The notes under the pieces were generated by a model. It made no database searches. It was not told where the DNA came from and saw only the letters and a program-made list of their open reading frames with translations. The translations under genes were made by a program, and so were the position numbers. Below are positions 22,340-35,400 of a stretch of DNA of 64,000 bases, one piece after another (position 1 is the first letter of the stretch; the number at the start of each line of letters is the position of its first letter). The DNA is from Onchidella celtica (Eukaryota > Mollusca > Gastropoda > Systellommatophora > Onchidiidae): NCBI GenBank assembly GCA_963931925.1, contig OZ007570.1, forward strand, positions 24,560,408-24,624,407. The letters run 5' to 3'.

Positions 22340-23650
22340 TACTCTACGAATGACCCTTTTTGGGCACCCAGGTTACAGTAAAGTCACACTTCTAACGTGA
22401 GGCACGGCCGTAACTACATGTAAACGAATGCCTGCCTTTTAAAGCATTTTCTTTGAATATTGTTTTAGATGTTGATATCCAGTTCTGTGCTGGGAATTTG
22501 ACATTCCTATTCTACAAATTATGAGTGATTGTGTTCAAGATTTCTAGTCCACGAAATGCGATCAAAGAAATGGAAAATGATCATGATTTCAATAGAATAT
22601 AGGTACATCATAAAACTACAATATATGTAAGACACCACTCTTTTAATTTAAAATCATTAACAATAAAGAACTCAGCAAAAAGCAGAAATTTTCAGTGCTT
22701 ACATATTAATATTATGTTCCTTCAATGTGCTAGATATCCGCCTACTTTTTCAGATTAAAGAAGAATGCCAAAAAAGATGATTATGGACCAATTACGACAA
22801 AGTCAGAAATGAAGAGGAATCTTGGTAGAAAAATGAGAAACACACAAACAAAATACCAATTTCCTTCCTCCAACAAATCTATTTCAAGATATACAATAAT
22901 ACATATACAACATATGGGCATTGCAAGGCATGACAGTAAAAACCCGTAGCCACAACAAAATTGGGAACAAATACACACATAGCAATGGTGTGTATCGAGG
23001 ATACAAGAGTGCACTATATTATTAGCACGCACAACTTCTCACATTTTGAATAGAACTGAAAATGTTTGTAGATTCATGTTAATGAAAGACACATGAAAGG
23101 ATATAAAGAGACAGACAGATGCTCAGAGAAGATGCATCAAAAAGACTGGTAAATAAAACCAAAACAGAATGTCAGTAAATATTAAACATTTTGTCACAAC
23201 ATTCTGAATATTTGCATTCGATTTAGATCAGGGCATATTGTAATGTAAAATGACAAAATTTCATTAAGAAGCATAGAATCAGAATTAGTAATGGAAGATG
23301 TGTCATGTTCAATGCCACACCTACAATTTGAAATAAATATTTACATTGTGATTAAGATTGCAGCAGAACCACAAACAATTTATCCAACTCTAGCTGTTTG
23401 TCAGATTTTAACAAGATCTCGTGTGTTGCGTAAAATATCAAGTGAAAGACAATGTTATGAAATCCCAGCCAATTATTACATGCACGTGAACTATAAGTCT
23501 GGACATAACATTCTTTTTCCTGGGAGAAAAAAGGAGCTTTGGTTGTGTTTCTGACACTATTACATTTTACAGACAACTGTGTTTTTGTTATGACAAAACA
23601 GATGGCTGCGATCTGTCCTCACTTTACAGTCTTCAGAAATATACTTAGGA
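22340..23650. other. Intergenic, no gene recognised
   Basis: AT-rich sequence between the retrotransposon and the next inverted-repeat element. Short open frames show no recognisable domains and I see no tandem repeats. Confidence 0.55.
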
Positions 23651-24647
23651 CAGCGGAGAACGGTTAAACCGAAAATGGCTAAAACGAATCTAGCGCTAAA
23701 CTAAAGGAAAATAGGAATTCCAGATTTTTGTCCTCTTTATCTTTGTTAACAAACTAGTGCTAAATCGAAATAATCCCATTGTTAAAGCGAAAAGAAAATT
23801 GCTGGATTCAGAGGTCAGTCCAATGTGATTTGCCATAGGTCAAGTCAAGTCACTGTATCACCCTACCCCCCTCAAGAAAAAACAAGCGGAGAATGCTTCA
23901 TTATGCCCGGCAGTAAAGGCATACATTACATGGCAGTGGCATCACTACACGGGTAGGGGGAGAGGGAGAGAGGCCCTCAACCTCGCTGGTCCAAAATCAG
24001 AGAGAAGTTTCAAATAAATCTAGTAAAATTTGGCGAAGCCTATCTATATTGAATTTGGTACTTTTTGGAGACTCAAAATCCAAGATGGTGGTGCTTCCAC
24101 GGCAACCATATGACAAACAAATTTTTTTACACTTTTTTTCTGCTAACTCAGACATTCTGAATACAATTATAATAGTTAAAATTGTCTATTTCTCATAATA
24201 ACAAAAATCGCCTTCAGGACCCACACTCCCCCTTAAGTGCATTGCAAGTGACTTTTCATGTAAAATGTATGACATCAGTAAGGCAACACTAGTTACCGCA
24301 GATGGCATATTTCATGGCAGTGTACAGTAACTTAAACGCGATCGGCAGGGCGGCAGTTCTGTACTGTCCATCCACACACGTCTTTCTATTCTGAGAGTTG
24401 GTCCACATTCGCCTGCATATATCCTAGGGCTGAGCAATCGCCTATCCTCATTCTCAATCAAAAACACAGAGCAAGTGAGGACATGTTGAGACTGTTTTGC
24501 CTGTGCACTTACATTAGGCCTATTTGTCCTCTTTGAATAATAGTGATCTGGGCTGCTTCTCTTGAAACTGGATTTTTCAAGCCTCCTATCGCTAAACCGA
24601 AAATAAACCCGTGGTCCCGCCGATTTCGGTTCAACCATTGTTTACTG
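23651..24647. mobile_element. Tigger/pogo-like terminal-inverted-repeat element (candidate)
   Basis: The left end reads CAGCGGAGAACGG then TTAAACCGAAAATGGC. The right end, reverse-complemented, reads CAGTAAACAATGG then TTGAACCGAAATCGGC, an imperfect inverted repeat of about 29 bp starting CAG. TA follows the right end, but GA precedes the left, so the TA duplication is not intact. Variants of 'aaaccgaaa' recur internally. No transposase frame was found. Confidence 0.5.
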
Positions 24648-26420
24648 TATTACCTATTCATAATCAGTAATATGACCCAAAACTCACATAACTACTCAGG
24701 GCTAGGATGTGCTGACGAGTTTTCTTCTTTCTGCACAGAACTATAATCACTTGCTTCTTTTGATAATGTATGTTACAATTTCATAATAGGTTACTTCAAA
24801 GAGAAACTGTGAAGCATATTAAAATTAATCAAAAGACAGAAATAAAACCAACTCTAAGTTTCCAAAAGTCAAAGCCTTATGTTACTGTCCAACATAAATA
24901 ATCAACCATTTTGGTGAAGATGCCGTGGCAAATGGCAACCTAAAAAAAACAACAACAAACAAAAAAAAACCAAAACGCATTACATGCACATGTATTAATT
25001 TCAACTGGAATCAGTCCACATTTGAGATGATAAGTTATAATGTAATGTACACTGCAACATGCTGCATCTTTCCCTTCCAGCTACAAATATTTCACAAAAC
25101 GATCATTTGTATTTTTTTTGTATTTTGTACACTACTTTAATCCCATTTGGAAAATTTGCCTTTGTGCCATTGCAGCCCAGTTACAACTGGCGCAGGCACG
25201 TCGTCGCCACAGTGCAGCGCCGGTCGGCACTTTGGGGGATGGTAGGGATGAATTTTATTTGATTTTGCCTGAGAAGCGGCCTGTTCGGCCTGCTCCTTTC
25301 GATTTCTAACTGCCAAGATGTCTTTAACGTGTTTCTTCCTTATCCGAGAAGACTAGATACTCGATCCAACCCCTCAATAGGATCAGGGACACGAAAATAT
25401 GAGAAAAATCCCCACCTTCCAACATGCCTGCACCGGCCAGGTTTTGAACACGGTACGCTTGGCATTAAAGGCGAGCACCATGGCTCTAGACCATCTAATC
25501 TACTGTTCCCGTAATTTTGAGTTGACCCCATTTATTACTCCTCCAGTCTGAATACCGAAAGTCTTGATTCTCATCTATAGCAGGGAATATCATCGTCAGA
25601 TAGTGACTAATATCTAGATCTATTTCATAAAAATAACAACAATAATTATTTGCATTTTCAAACAGAGTTGACTGCGAAGAAAGCAAGCCCTGATACCATT
25701 TGTATAATACAAGTTACTAACTGCCTATAGCTATCCCTCATTGACTAATCTTTGAGTATTTGTTAAATCACTGAAACTTTTCTTTGCAATGTCAAAAAAA
25801 CACACACAAAGAATCAATGTCTGTCCAATAATCTATGTAGTTAAAACAACTGAGACATGGTCAATGGCCGATTTTCTGGGGCTTGATTTGATGACACATG
25901 TAGAAAAATGCAAATGAAAATTCAAATTTATGATAAAAGATGATTAGAATGCCCACTGAAATGAAAGATACTAATATATGTTACGATAAAGAGAACAAAC
26001 CACATCTTTTTGATAAATTGATAGTTATGTTGCTGATGATAAAATGATGCACAACATTATTCAAATTCCAAATGTTCAAGGTGTAGAAAAGGATGAAGAG
26101 ACATTAAAATATTATCAATATGTACAACTGAAACCGAATATTGGTACATGAGGATGCCTTGCAAAGGCAGAGAAAAAAATATGCAAGAGTTTTCAGTTTC
26201 AATGGTGTGAAAAAAACAAACAACAGTACACTAGAAACCTGGCAAAGCTTCAATTGCACAGCAAAGTGATATTTGCCATTTCCATTCATGCCCATTAGGA
26301 ATCTATTAGTACCACTTTTCCTCATATAATATTCCAATTTACAGAATTTACATTATCATTACATTGCATATCACTGGCTTTAGTGTCTACCACTTTTTGC
26401 AACTACCAGTGAGTTACATA
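24648..26420. other. Intergenic downstream of CIP2A
   Basis: AT-rich sequence that includes an exon-like fragment (25176-25309). Around 25330-25500 the text resembles a degraded tRNA-related or dispersed repeat (a 'ttttgaacacggt...aaggcgagcacc' pattern). No clear AATAAA for the minus-strand CIP2A transcript was identified just below 26421. Confidence 0.5.
25176..25309 (+). other. Terminal-exon-like open fragment
   Basis: After the acceptor-like TTTGTGCCATTGCAG, 134 bases stay open to a TAA at 25307-25309. They encode 43 residues rich in R, A and P, ending PEKRPVRPAPFDF. GC content and codon choice differ from the AT-rich surroundings. I do not recognise the protein and see no partner exon upstream. 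It could be a terminal exon, a retrocopy scrap or a transposon remnant. Confidence 0.25.
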
Positions 26421-29400
26421 CTACTTCTTCCCCCCAGCTCCTTTCAGCTGCATGTTGTTGATGAAGGACACAATCTGATTGTGTTTTTCTAACTCGGCCT
26501 CCAGCTCAGCAACCTTCTCTGTCTTCTGAGTCAGCTTCTCTTCCTGTTCTTGGTTTACACTTTCTAGTATGGTGACCTGGGACAAAAAATAAACTCAGCA
26601 TCAGTGCAATTTCTAATGGTTGTCATTATCCAGACTTGCATTACATCTACTTAAAGAGGAGATGTTTTAACATGGAATGAGCTGGTACCCTATAGTGCAC
26701 AAACACAGTGAAAAAGTCATGTTATGTGTACATTTAAAATGAAAAAGAAAAAGAAAAAAACCTGCGAAATGTTGTGTTGAATCTTCCTCAAAATACGTGT
26801 TACTAAATTGTCAGTCTAAATTATAAGGGTTTTGTAATTAAAATTCAGAATTTTTGTATGAATTTTTAGTTGGTTTTTTTCGCTATTGTACATCAAAGCC
26901 ATTAGGGCATGGTGGAAAAACAACTGGCTGTACATGGCTTTTCACCTTTAACTTAGGTATTGTCCACCCACTGCAGGATGTAGCCTTCCGACAATGACTT
27001 CCATTTCTTTCTGCCTGATGTCTTCCTCATCCATTGCTAACAGTTACATACAGTGCACTCTCCCGATTACGACATCTCCGAATAACGACATTCTCCCGAT
27101 AACGACATTGACCCCCGGTCCCGATTTTTTTACTACATGTTATTAGTAATAAAACTCTCTAAATAGCGACATACTTTTTAGACCACTCTCCGGATAACGA
27201 CATTGAGTTAGCAATAATCGGCTGTCACTTTGCTAGATACAAAAATAAAAATAGCTAAAATATTGTTTCCGGTCAGTTTCATTTCATCCTCTGAGCCAAT
27301 AAAAACACTTCTTTTCCGACCAATGAAATGTCCTACCAGAGGCACCTCATAGCCAATGAGATCGCTTTGTTATCGGCCAATGAGATCGCTTTGTTATCGG
27401 CCAATGAAAACACACCTGTGTCTATTGTCGTCGGAACAAAAAGGGTGACGCGCATTAAATGAGTCAGTCATCACATCGCTGACCGCTGAATCGATTGTAT
27501 TCACCCGAGAACAATAACGCACCCCAAGATGTCGACAGCTGCTGTTAAAAAAAGAAAGATACTGACAATAGATGCCAAGCTGCAAATTCTTCGTGTATTT
27601 TACATGTTTGGAAAGTCCGATCACTGATCACCCACTATGGTTGGTACGTTACATTCTAAGGGTCTAACCACACCCCTTTTTCCGCCATCTTGAAAATCTC
27701 CGAATAACGACATGTTCCCGATAACGACATGCACCTCTGGTCCCGAGCCATGTCGTTATCGGGAGAGTGCACTGTATTCTGTTACTGGTGCATCCAGGCA
27801 TGCTTAAATCTTTTGCCATTTTGTGGTTTGTGTCTCTAAGCTCCATTTTACAACTTCATAATTCAACAATTCAAGCAAACTTTAGTGGTCAAATACCTCA
27901 AAACTCTTATCTTATAAAATATAAACATAGTGTGAGAGGATGAACGATTTTCTATTTTTAATATGTGCTTTCATGGTAACTCTGGTGCGTGAGTAAGGGA
28001 CGGCCACTCATAGTAGTTTAGGGACACTTGGCCGAGTACCATTAATTGGATTATTTCCCTTGTAATAGTAGCGCGGGACCCGCTATTCACATCACGGTGA
28101 AAAGCGCGCATTTTGATTGGTCAGTTGGAAATGTTGACCACCGGGCTTCCAACTCTTATATCATGGCTTTAAGTTTCTTACAACTCGCTCCTTCGTTGTT
28201 ATCCACCGACAGAAAGACGGGAACCCGAATTCATTTTTGAGAGTAGACAATACCCTATCGGTACAAAATAGGTACTCATGATAACGTTTGTTATCAATGG
28301 AGATACGTCGTATTAATGGACGAAAGTATCCCGCACAAATTTGTCCAATGTTGTTAGTCCTGAAGCTTTGAGAATTTATATTAAAACTATTACCGGGTTT
28401 CTGGTATAAGTAGTCAGTTAGAATTTTAGCAGCAAGTTTCCAATTTATAATGGTACCAATTTTGTTGTACTTTGATGCACATATCCTATTGAAATAATTA
28501 ATAAGAGGGTCTCGGATTTAAAGCAAACTATGAGTTAGACGCATGTTATCCCCGATAATTCCAACCTGGGTCAAATTTATTCAATTATAGCTGGAGGGGA
28601 CCATAGAGTAATTTCTGCAGTTTACTGGGATACCTAACTGACTTTTGTGTGCACCCTTTTAACCGTGCTGTAAATTCGATTGTGTTAGGACCCTAACCGG
28701 TTATGTTGTTCGGCTGGACTCAATGTCCGAGCCTTTCACTTGTCCAAAACTGGACTACGTAATAGCTCTCTCGGACGTCCGCGCTGGCTCATAAATAAGA
28801 TGCGAGTTCGAGTGGTCAACACACTCCATCAAAGACGCAGAGACAAGAGCCGACAGCACAGTGAACCTAGACCGGCGGCGGCCTGCCGTGGCGCGCCTCG
28901 CCTCGCCCAAAACATGGCCTAGTCCAGTTGCGCCAGTAGCAGAGAAACTTTGGCTTATGGCTGGTTGGGCTTCTTTTTCTTGGCTTCTTCTTCCTTTTCT
29001 TGATAGGGTTTTCCCATGCCTTTTTGGTAGTGATACCTTTGTTAGGCTTTTTGAATAAATAAGATTGCCAGCAGAACCCTGTGTTTGTTAATCCTGTGTA
29101 TCCTTAAGGGAGTTACTATTGAACCCACGCAGCAACCACACTAGCCACTCGTAGTTCATCCAACAATAGGATCCCCACAACACAAAACCAAGTGTAGTTG
29201 GGGAGAGAAAAGACAAAAAGGGCATGCTCCCTTACAGTTCTATTTCTTCAGAATATATATAAATATAAACCTAAAGTAAAACTCAAAAATCCCATCCCGT
29301 CACCCCAACCCTCCCTATTTCATCCATATTTTGTACCAGACTAAAGTAAACATGAGAGAAATGGTTCAGTGCTCTACAAAATAAGAAGTACTGTTGCCAA

Positions 29401-32400
29401 AACAATTTGGCATCCATCTTACCCTCTGTTGTAATTGTCGACAAGAGTTTTCACTTGTACTAAGTTGATGTCGCAGTTTATCAACATAAGCTTCCATGTT
29501 ATCTTTCTCTTTCTCCAGCTCTGCTCTCTCATCCTCTGTTGCTGTGTATTTGCTCTGTAAAGCCTGTAATGAGCTGCTCAGCTCTAATGAGAACAAAGAA
29601 CAAAATGAATACTTGTACAGTCTTCAGTGGATCAGCACTATAATATTGCTCATGTAATCAAGCATTTCATTCACTACATCAACATAACCACAATAAATTG
29701 CCATAGGTATGTTGGTCCAGGTTTCAAAATCAGTTTAAATTTCATGGTGGGAAGATGAGAAACAACAACATAAAGTTCACTGTTTAAACAACTCATAAGC
29801 ACAAACAGATCACAGTGGAGATGAGTCTATGGGCATGTCAGACTGCCAACAAGTGAGTCAAAAACATCTACAGAAATAAGGTTGTACCCTGACCTAGGTG
29901 GGTTTGAATCAAGGACCTTTCAGAGCATGCAAAGATAAAGTTAAATGCTCTGTCTTATTTTTCCTGTTAATCATCATGTAAAAAAGATCTTAAATTCAAG
30001 GACAATGATAAAAGAGAAAGATAATATCAGACCATTTAAAACATAATCATATCTCAAAATATTTATACACCATCTGATTGCATGTCAGTGCATATGACAG
30101 TAACAAGATACATGCATTTAAATTTATATAAATCACTTTAAACAATCTCAATAAATTTCACTATTGGAACTTACTTTGAACCGATGCTTCTTTTTCTTTC
30201 AGCTGTTTGGACAGTGTCTTTCTCTCTTCTTCCAGTTGTTTACTTTGATTGCATGATCTGACAATGGAAAAAATGGGTAAAAAAAACGTCTTAACAACTT
30301 CAGAATGAGACACAGTAGGTATAAATGTAAATTATATGCAAACACATCCAAAGATGTCTGGCTTCCTGGGAGTGGGAGCAAGTTAAGAGTTTCACTTGAG
30401 ATGTGAATATTACTTAAACTATGAGTAATGACCTGTAGAGCAGATGAAATTTCTTTTGTCACTAACACTTTCCTGAGATGACCTCAAGCTTAGGCTGCAG
30501 TAGTCTTTACGTTATGAAAGCTGTTCCTTTGGGATGCAGCCTACAGATTTGTACACTAAGCATTAGTACTGCACCCTTGCAAACATTACATACATGTACA
30601 TAAAATTCATTTAATTGTATAATTATGAACAAATACTCCGTTATGTCACTTTGAAACAAAAAACATTTCTTCCATTGATGAAACTAGTATCAGCTGTTTT
30701 ATTCATTAATTCCGTCCCTTCTGCGTGCGACAGTATCTTAGTGCAGAGGACAAATCATGAACTCTCACATGCTATACTGCTCCTTAAGGGTCTCATGAGC
30801 CTCTTGTAAGGCATCCATCATACTGGACAGTGTCTTGTTCTCCTGACGACAGCTGGCTACTCTCTCCTCAAGCTCACCACATCTGCAAAGCACAACAGAC
30901 ATCATTAGAAATACATACCACACATGCACTTCATTCAGATAAAACCCATAGGAACTTTGATAAACTGGATTAAAACTGACCGACATAAAGTGATATCTGA
31001 TATTCCATTTCAAAATGCATCCTACTGACAGAAATAAGAAAGCAATGCATTTAACATAAGTTCTCCTGCGACCTAAGAGGTAGCAATAAAAAATGTCATC
31101 GGCAAACCTGATGCTGGATGGTGCTAAATTTGTAGTCTATTTTACTGTTAAATCTATAATAATCTCAGACTAGCAACAAAAATAAAAATTCTAGGCCTTG
31201 GTTGTACAAGATATAAATAAGATTTATGTTTGAGTCTGTTTTGAATTCAGAAGTGAGACTCATCTATAACCAAACATGAAATAACACACTTCAAAGTTAA
31301 ATTCTATTTGTTTCACTTCACCTTGAGATATGAGAAATTCTCACTATCTGCTATTGAAGAGATATAAAAATGTCAATATATTATGGTATAAAATAAAAGT
31401 CAATCTGGATCCATTTCAAGCCTTAACACTGAGAATATAATGGATATCAGCCATATTAAGGGGAGGAAGGCCCGAAAATCCTATTTTCCTTAATTGTAAA
31501 TCAATTTTCATAAAATTTGGGGTAGTGAATCAGAATGAAAATGTGATTTGAAAAATACATTCAAAATTTTTTTTTTACTTTACGGTTGCCATGGTAACGG
31601 CGGCCATATTGAATTTTAATTACATTTTTTAATTAAGAATTCTGTGAAAACCAACTGTTGAAATCAGCTCAAATTTTGCATACAAGTCAAGAATTGGTAT
31701 GCAAAGAGAGTTACAATGCCATATTTCCAATAAATATATCCAATTAGTCATATTCCAACCTTAAAGTAGTAGGTCATATTTTTTCACGTAAAAAAATAAA
31801 AATACAGTTTTCCAATTGCTCTGGCTGAAAAAATATCACATAAAACCAAAATTGGCCATTGTAACATCAAAGTATATTTATTTGATGATACATGTGCAAA
31901 ATCTGAGGGCAATCTGATCAGTAGTTATGGAGAAATTAAGAGCTGAAGTTTTTAACATGCGCTGAAAACAAAAAACAGAGAAAAAGGCTTCTAAAGTTTT
32001 TAAACTGCTCTCTCTGAAAAAATATCACACATAACCCAAATTGGGCATTGTAATATCAAAGAATATACATTCAATGACACATGTACAAAATTTGAGGGCA
32101 ATCTGACCAGTAGTTATGGAGAAATTAAAACTTGAAGTTGTAAATGTGTTAGAAACAAGAAACTAAGAAAAAGAGGAGGAATTTGAGCGATTACGACACC
32201 AATATTAGTCCACCTACTTGATTTAAAACTGTCCTGCACCATAAGATACTCCTTCTTGTTGCCTTAACTCTAACTCCCTGCGAGCCTTTGCTTGTTTCCT
32301 CAGTTTTAGTCGGTGCTGCACTGCCTTATTTTGCTTCACAGCTGAATTTTGGAGACGCTTTTTTTGTCGGTAAATTCCTAGACGAACACTGTGATGGCTT

Positions 32401-35400
32401 TGGTTTACAATGAGATGCTTGTTGAAGTCAGATACAGCTGCATAACCAAAGTTAAACTGGGCCACAGTATTTAATACAGAAAACTGAACTTTTCCCAGTG
32501 ATGAAAATTTGTGTTTCGGGCAGTTACTCCAAATCTGCGAGTGCAAGGACTCATTTGCATTTTGCGTAGCACCCAGCAGACAACGTTGGAGGAGCTTGGG
32601 ATCTGACAGTCGTTTATACACCGGCTTCAGATGCTCAGCTAATAACTCATACTTTAGTGGGGTCAGCACACGCTTTGCATGTTTTCCAGGCTCCTCGTGG
32701 CGGGCGATGGCAGCATTATAGAAGCACCAAGAGCCTGTTCCAGCAGGGCAAAGGTGATGCATGGGTCTCGAATCTGTGGAGAACCCATGGTATATGGATG
32801 CAAGAATGGCATTCCTCATGTCATCAACGCTGCTGTGTTTCCTGATAGCTCTGGTGTAGTACACCGACAGTTTCCGGATCGTTTCTTGCTCCAACGTACC
32901 ATGTCCTTTGCCACCTAAGGTGATGCCACGCTTGCTGCAGTCAGTCACCAAATTTCTTAACGCTGTCCCCATTCTTTTTCCAACGTGATTGACACATTCT
33001 TCTTTTGTCACCTCTACTCCATTGTAAGGATCTATAGCTACGATCCGGTTGAAAGACTTAGCGTCACCGTCACTAAGCATTGTTGTGTAGCGCTGACGGA
33101 ACTTTTCGACGGATCTGCGCCACAATATCTCAGCAGCATGCGTTTCCATCATTGCAGAAGATCCTTCGAAATTAATACTGCAGTTTGGTTTGTGTTCCGC
33201 AAACCACTTTTTGTATTCAGGAGCCGGCTGCGTTTCCTTTATCTTGCGGCCAGTTTTCTCGCAGGACTGACAGAATGTGGAGACTACCTGAAAATCGATC
33301 ACATAGCCTGTCAAGACATCAACTACACAGCCTATGCCTATCATTGATCTGTGACCTCTGGTGAGCCATGAACCATCATAGCTGACTGCTATGTCCAGTA
33401 TATCATCATCCTGAATTTCAATACTGTTTTGTTTTGCGTATGCCGATCGAATAAGTTTTAACGTCTTCGCCTCAGTTGATTGCCGAAACGCCTCTGCCTT
33501 TGTATGCACCATTTTACTCTTCTTGGCGAAGGTTTTTTGATGAATGCCGGGCAGATTTAAGTGCTCGTAAAATTTATTTAGAGCATATGGTCCTAGTCCG
33601 CAAAGCATAGATGACCTCACTACAGAGTCATTCACGGTGAAAGACTTACTCCCAGTCGAGCGAGACGATGTATAGCCTGAGCTCACATCTGAATTGCAGG
33701 CAGAGCAAGTTATCTGCAGCTTGACAGCAAGTCCAGCACATTTATCTTCACTGTCTGATAGTTTTAGTGCTGATTTGAAGCAGTGGGGACACACCAGTGG
33801 CGAAATGAGTTTCCTCAATTCTGCTAAATCCACAATAGTCCTTGCTGTTTGGGGTGCAGGAATCTCTGCTGCCACAGCATCACCTTTTGCACTGGGTATT
33901 TCAATTAGTTTTTCCGACGAACGTGTGCTTGCTTTTGGCACACCTAGCACATCTGAAATACACGTGGATACACTGGGCATGGGACACGAAGATTCAGTGT
34001 TGGAACTGTCAGTCTCAGCCTGACCGGACCCACCTTCTACTTTACGCTTTTTCCTTGCTTGCTCCAACTGGGCACGCCTTTTATTATATCTTGCCATGAT
34101 TCTTTTTCACAACAAAGAGTAAGAGTCAATCACTAATGAGTAGATCTATAAATTATAAATGAAGTCGCACAAACAGAATCCGCAGGAAAACCACGCTGCA
34201 TCAAACTGAATACGGTAGACTCAAATTCTCACTCGGTGCTTCTCACTTGGCGTTGTTTACAGCGGAAGTACACGGATTGCTAAGATATCAACCGGAAGTT
34301 TTCCGCAGCGAACCAATCAGCGCATGCAATTTAATCTGTGATTACCGTAGATACAGAAGAGTTCCGCTTACAAGCTAAATATAGTAACAAATCCGTAAAA
34401 TTCTTTGTCACATAGTGGTTGGAATTCCCCTTGTGAACACATGCCATTATAACTTTTTGCCCCGAATGAAGATTGGCTGAATATGGGGTTATAAAGCAGT
34501 GTATCGATACCAAATATAGAGCGATGGCACTGTTCGTTCGTGTTTTATCGGCAGCGTAACTAAGGGCATTTTTTGCTTCCAACTATGAAATTCGGACATT
34601 TTTGCATGGGGGTGGTGTCTAAAAAACTTCCAAAATACATCTTAGAGACATTTCCTGGACATTTCAATTACATATTCTGAAAGTAAAATGGTTTAACTAT
34701 AGAATAATGCTAAAAACCCGATTTCGACTATTGGACCCAAATGTTCGATATTTTACTGCCGCTCCTCCCCTTAAAAACATTCCTTAAGATCAGTCTACAA
34801 ATCTGACAAGATTCATTGCCATGATTTCATACTTTTTCCCACCACTTACTTTTCAATGACCTCTTCCTTCTCTCTATTGAGTGCCTCCATTTCTTCTCTT
34901 TTGTTGTCCAACCTGGAGATGAGAAACAAGCCAGCTGATGAAATATTTGCAGAAAAAGTAACATACTGGGTGTCCTAAAAAGCCTGGACCCACATGCATA
35001 AATGTATTTAAATTTAAAAGTTACAGTAAATCAATGGTGATCAGGTTATATAAAACCTGGTAAGTGACAACTAAATTCCACCAGTGATTGAGTCATATAA
35101 GACATGCAGATGGAATCATATACCCCTATAGTTAGAACTTCAGAAATTTTATGAAGGCATGCAGCTGCAATACTGACACATCTGGATAAATGACACCTTA
35201 ACAGCTGAAAACTGCTAACAAACATCCCCACATAAAGTGCATTTCTGCACTGATTAACATCATAAACACCAAGCTGCAAATCAGAGACTTACTGTGATTC
35301 AAACTGTGCTTGCATCTTGTCTGCACTGATTTTCATTTCATTCATCTGTGACATCATCTGCTCAATTTTCCTTTCAGATTCTTTTAGCACATTCTGTAAC

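Larger units (their letters stand above)
31456..34774 (-). mobile_element. Kolobok/MULE-like DNA transposon with TTAA duplication, apparently intact
   Basis: TTAA at 31456-31459 and at 34771-34774 flank inverted ends GGGGAGGA (31460-31467) and TCCTCCCC (34763-34770). The element of about 3.3 kb carries one uninterrupted 624-codon transposase on the minus strand, plus long non-coding ends. A TTAA duplication is used by Kolobok and piggyBac elements; the transposase motifs fit the former. It sits in the CIP2A intron between exons 18 and 19, same orientation as the gene, only 76 bp from exon 18. Confidence 0.8.

Noticed and set aside
32509-34099. Several plus-strand frames of 60-120 codons opposite the transposase
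   Set aside because: They are antisense shadows of the 624-codon transposase with no motifs of their own.
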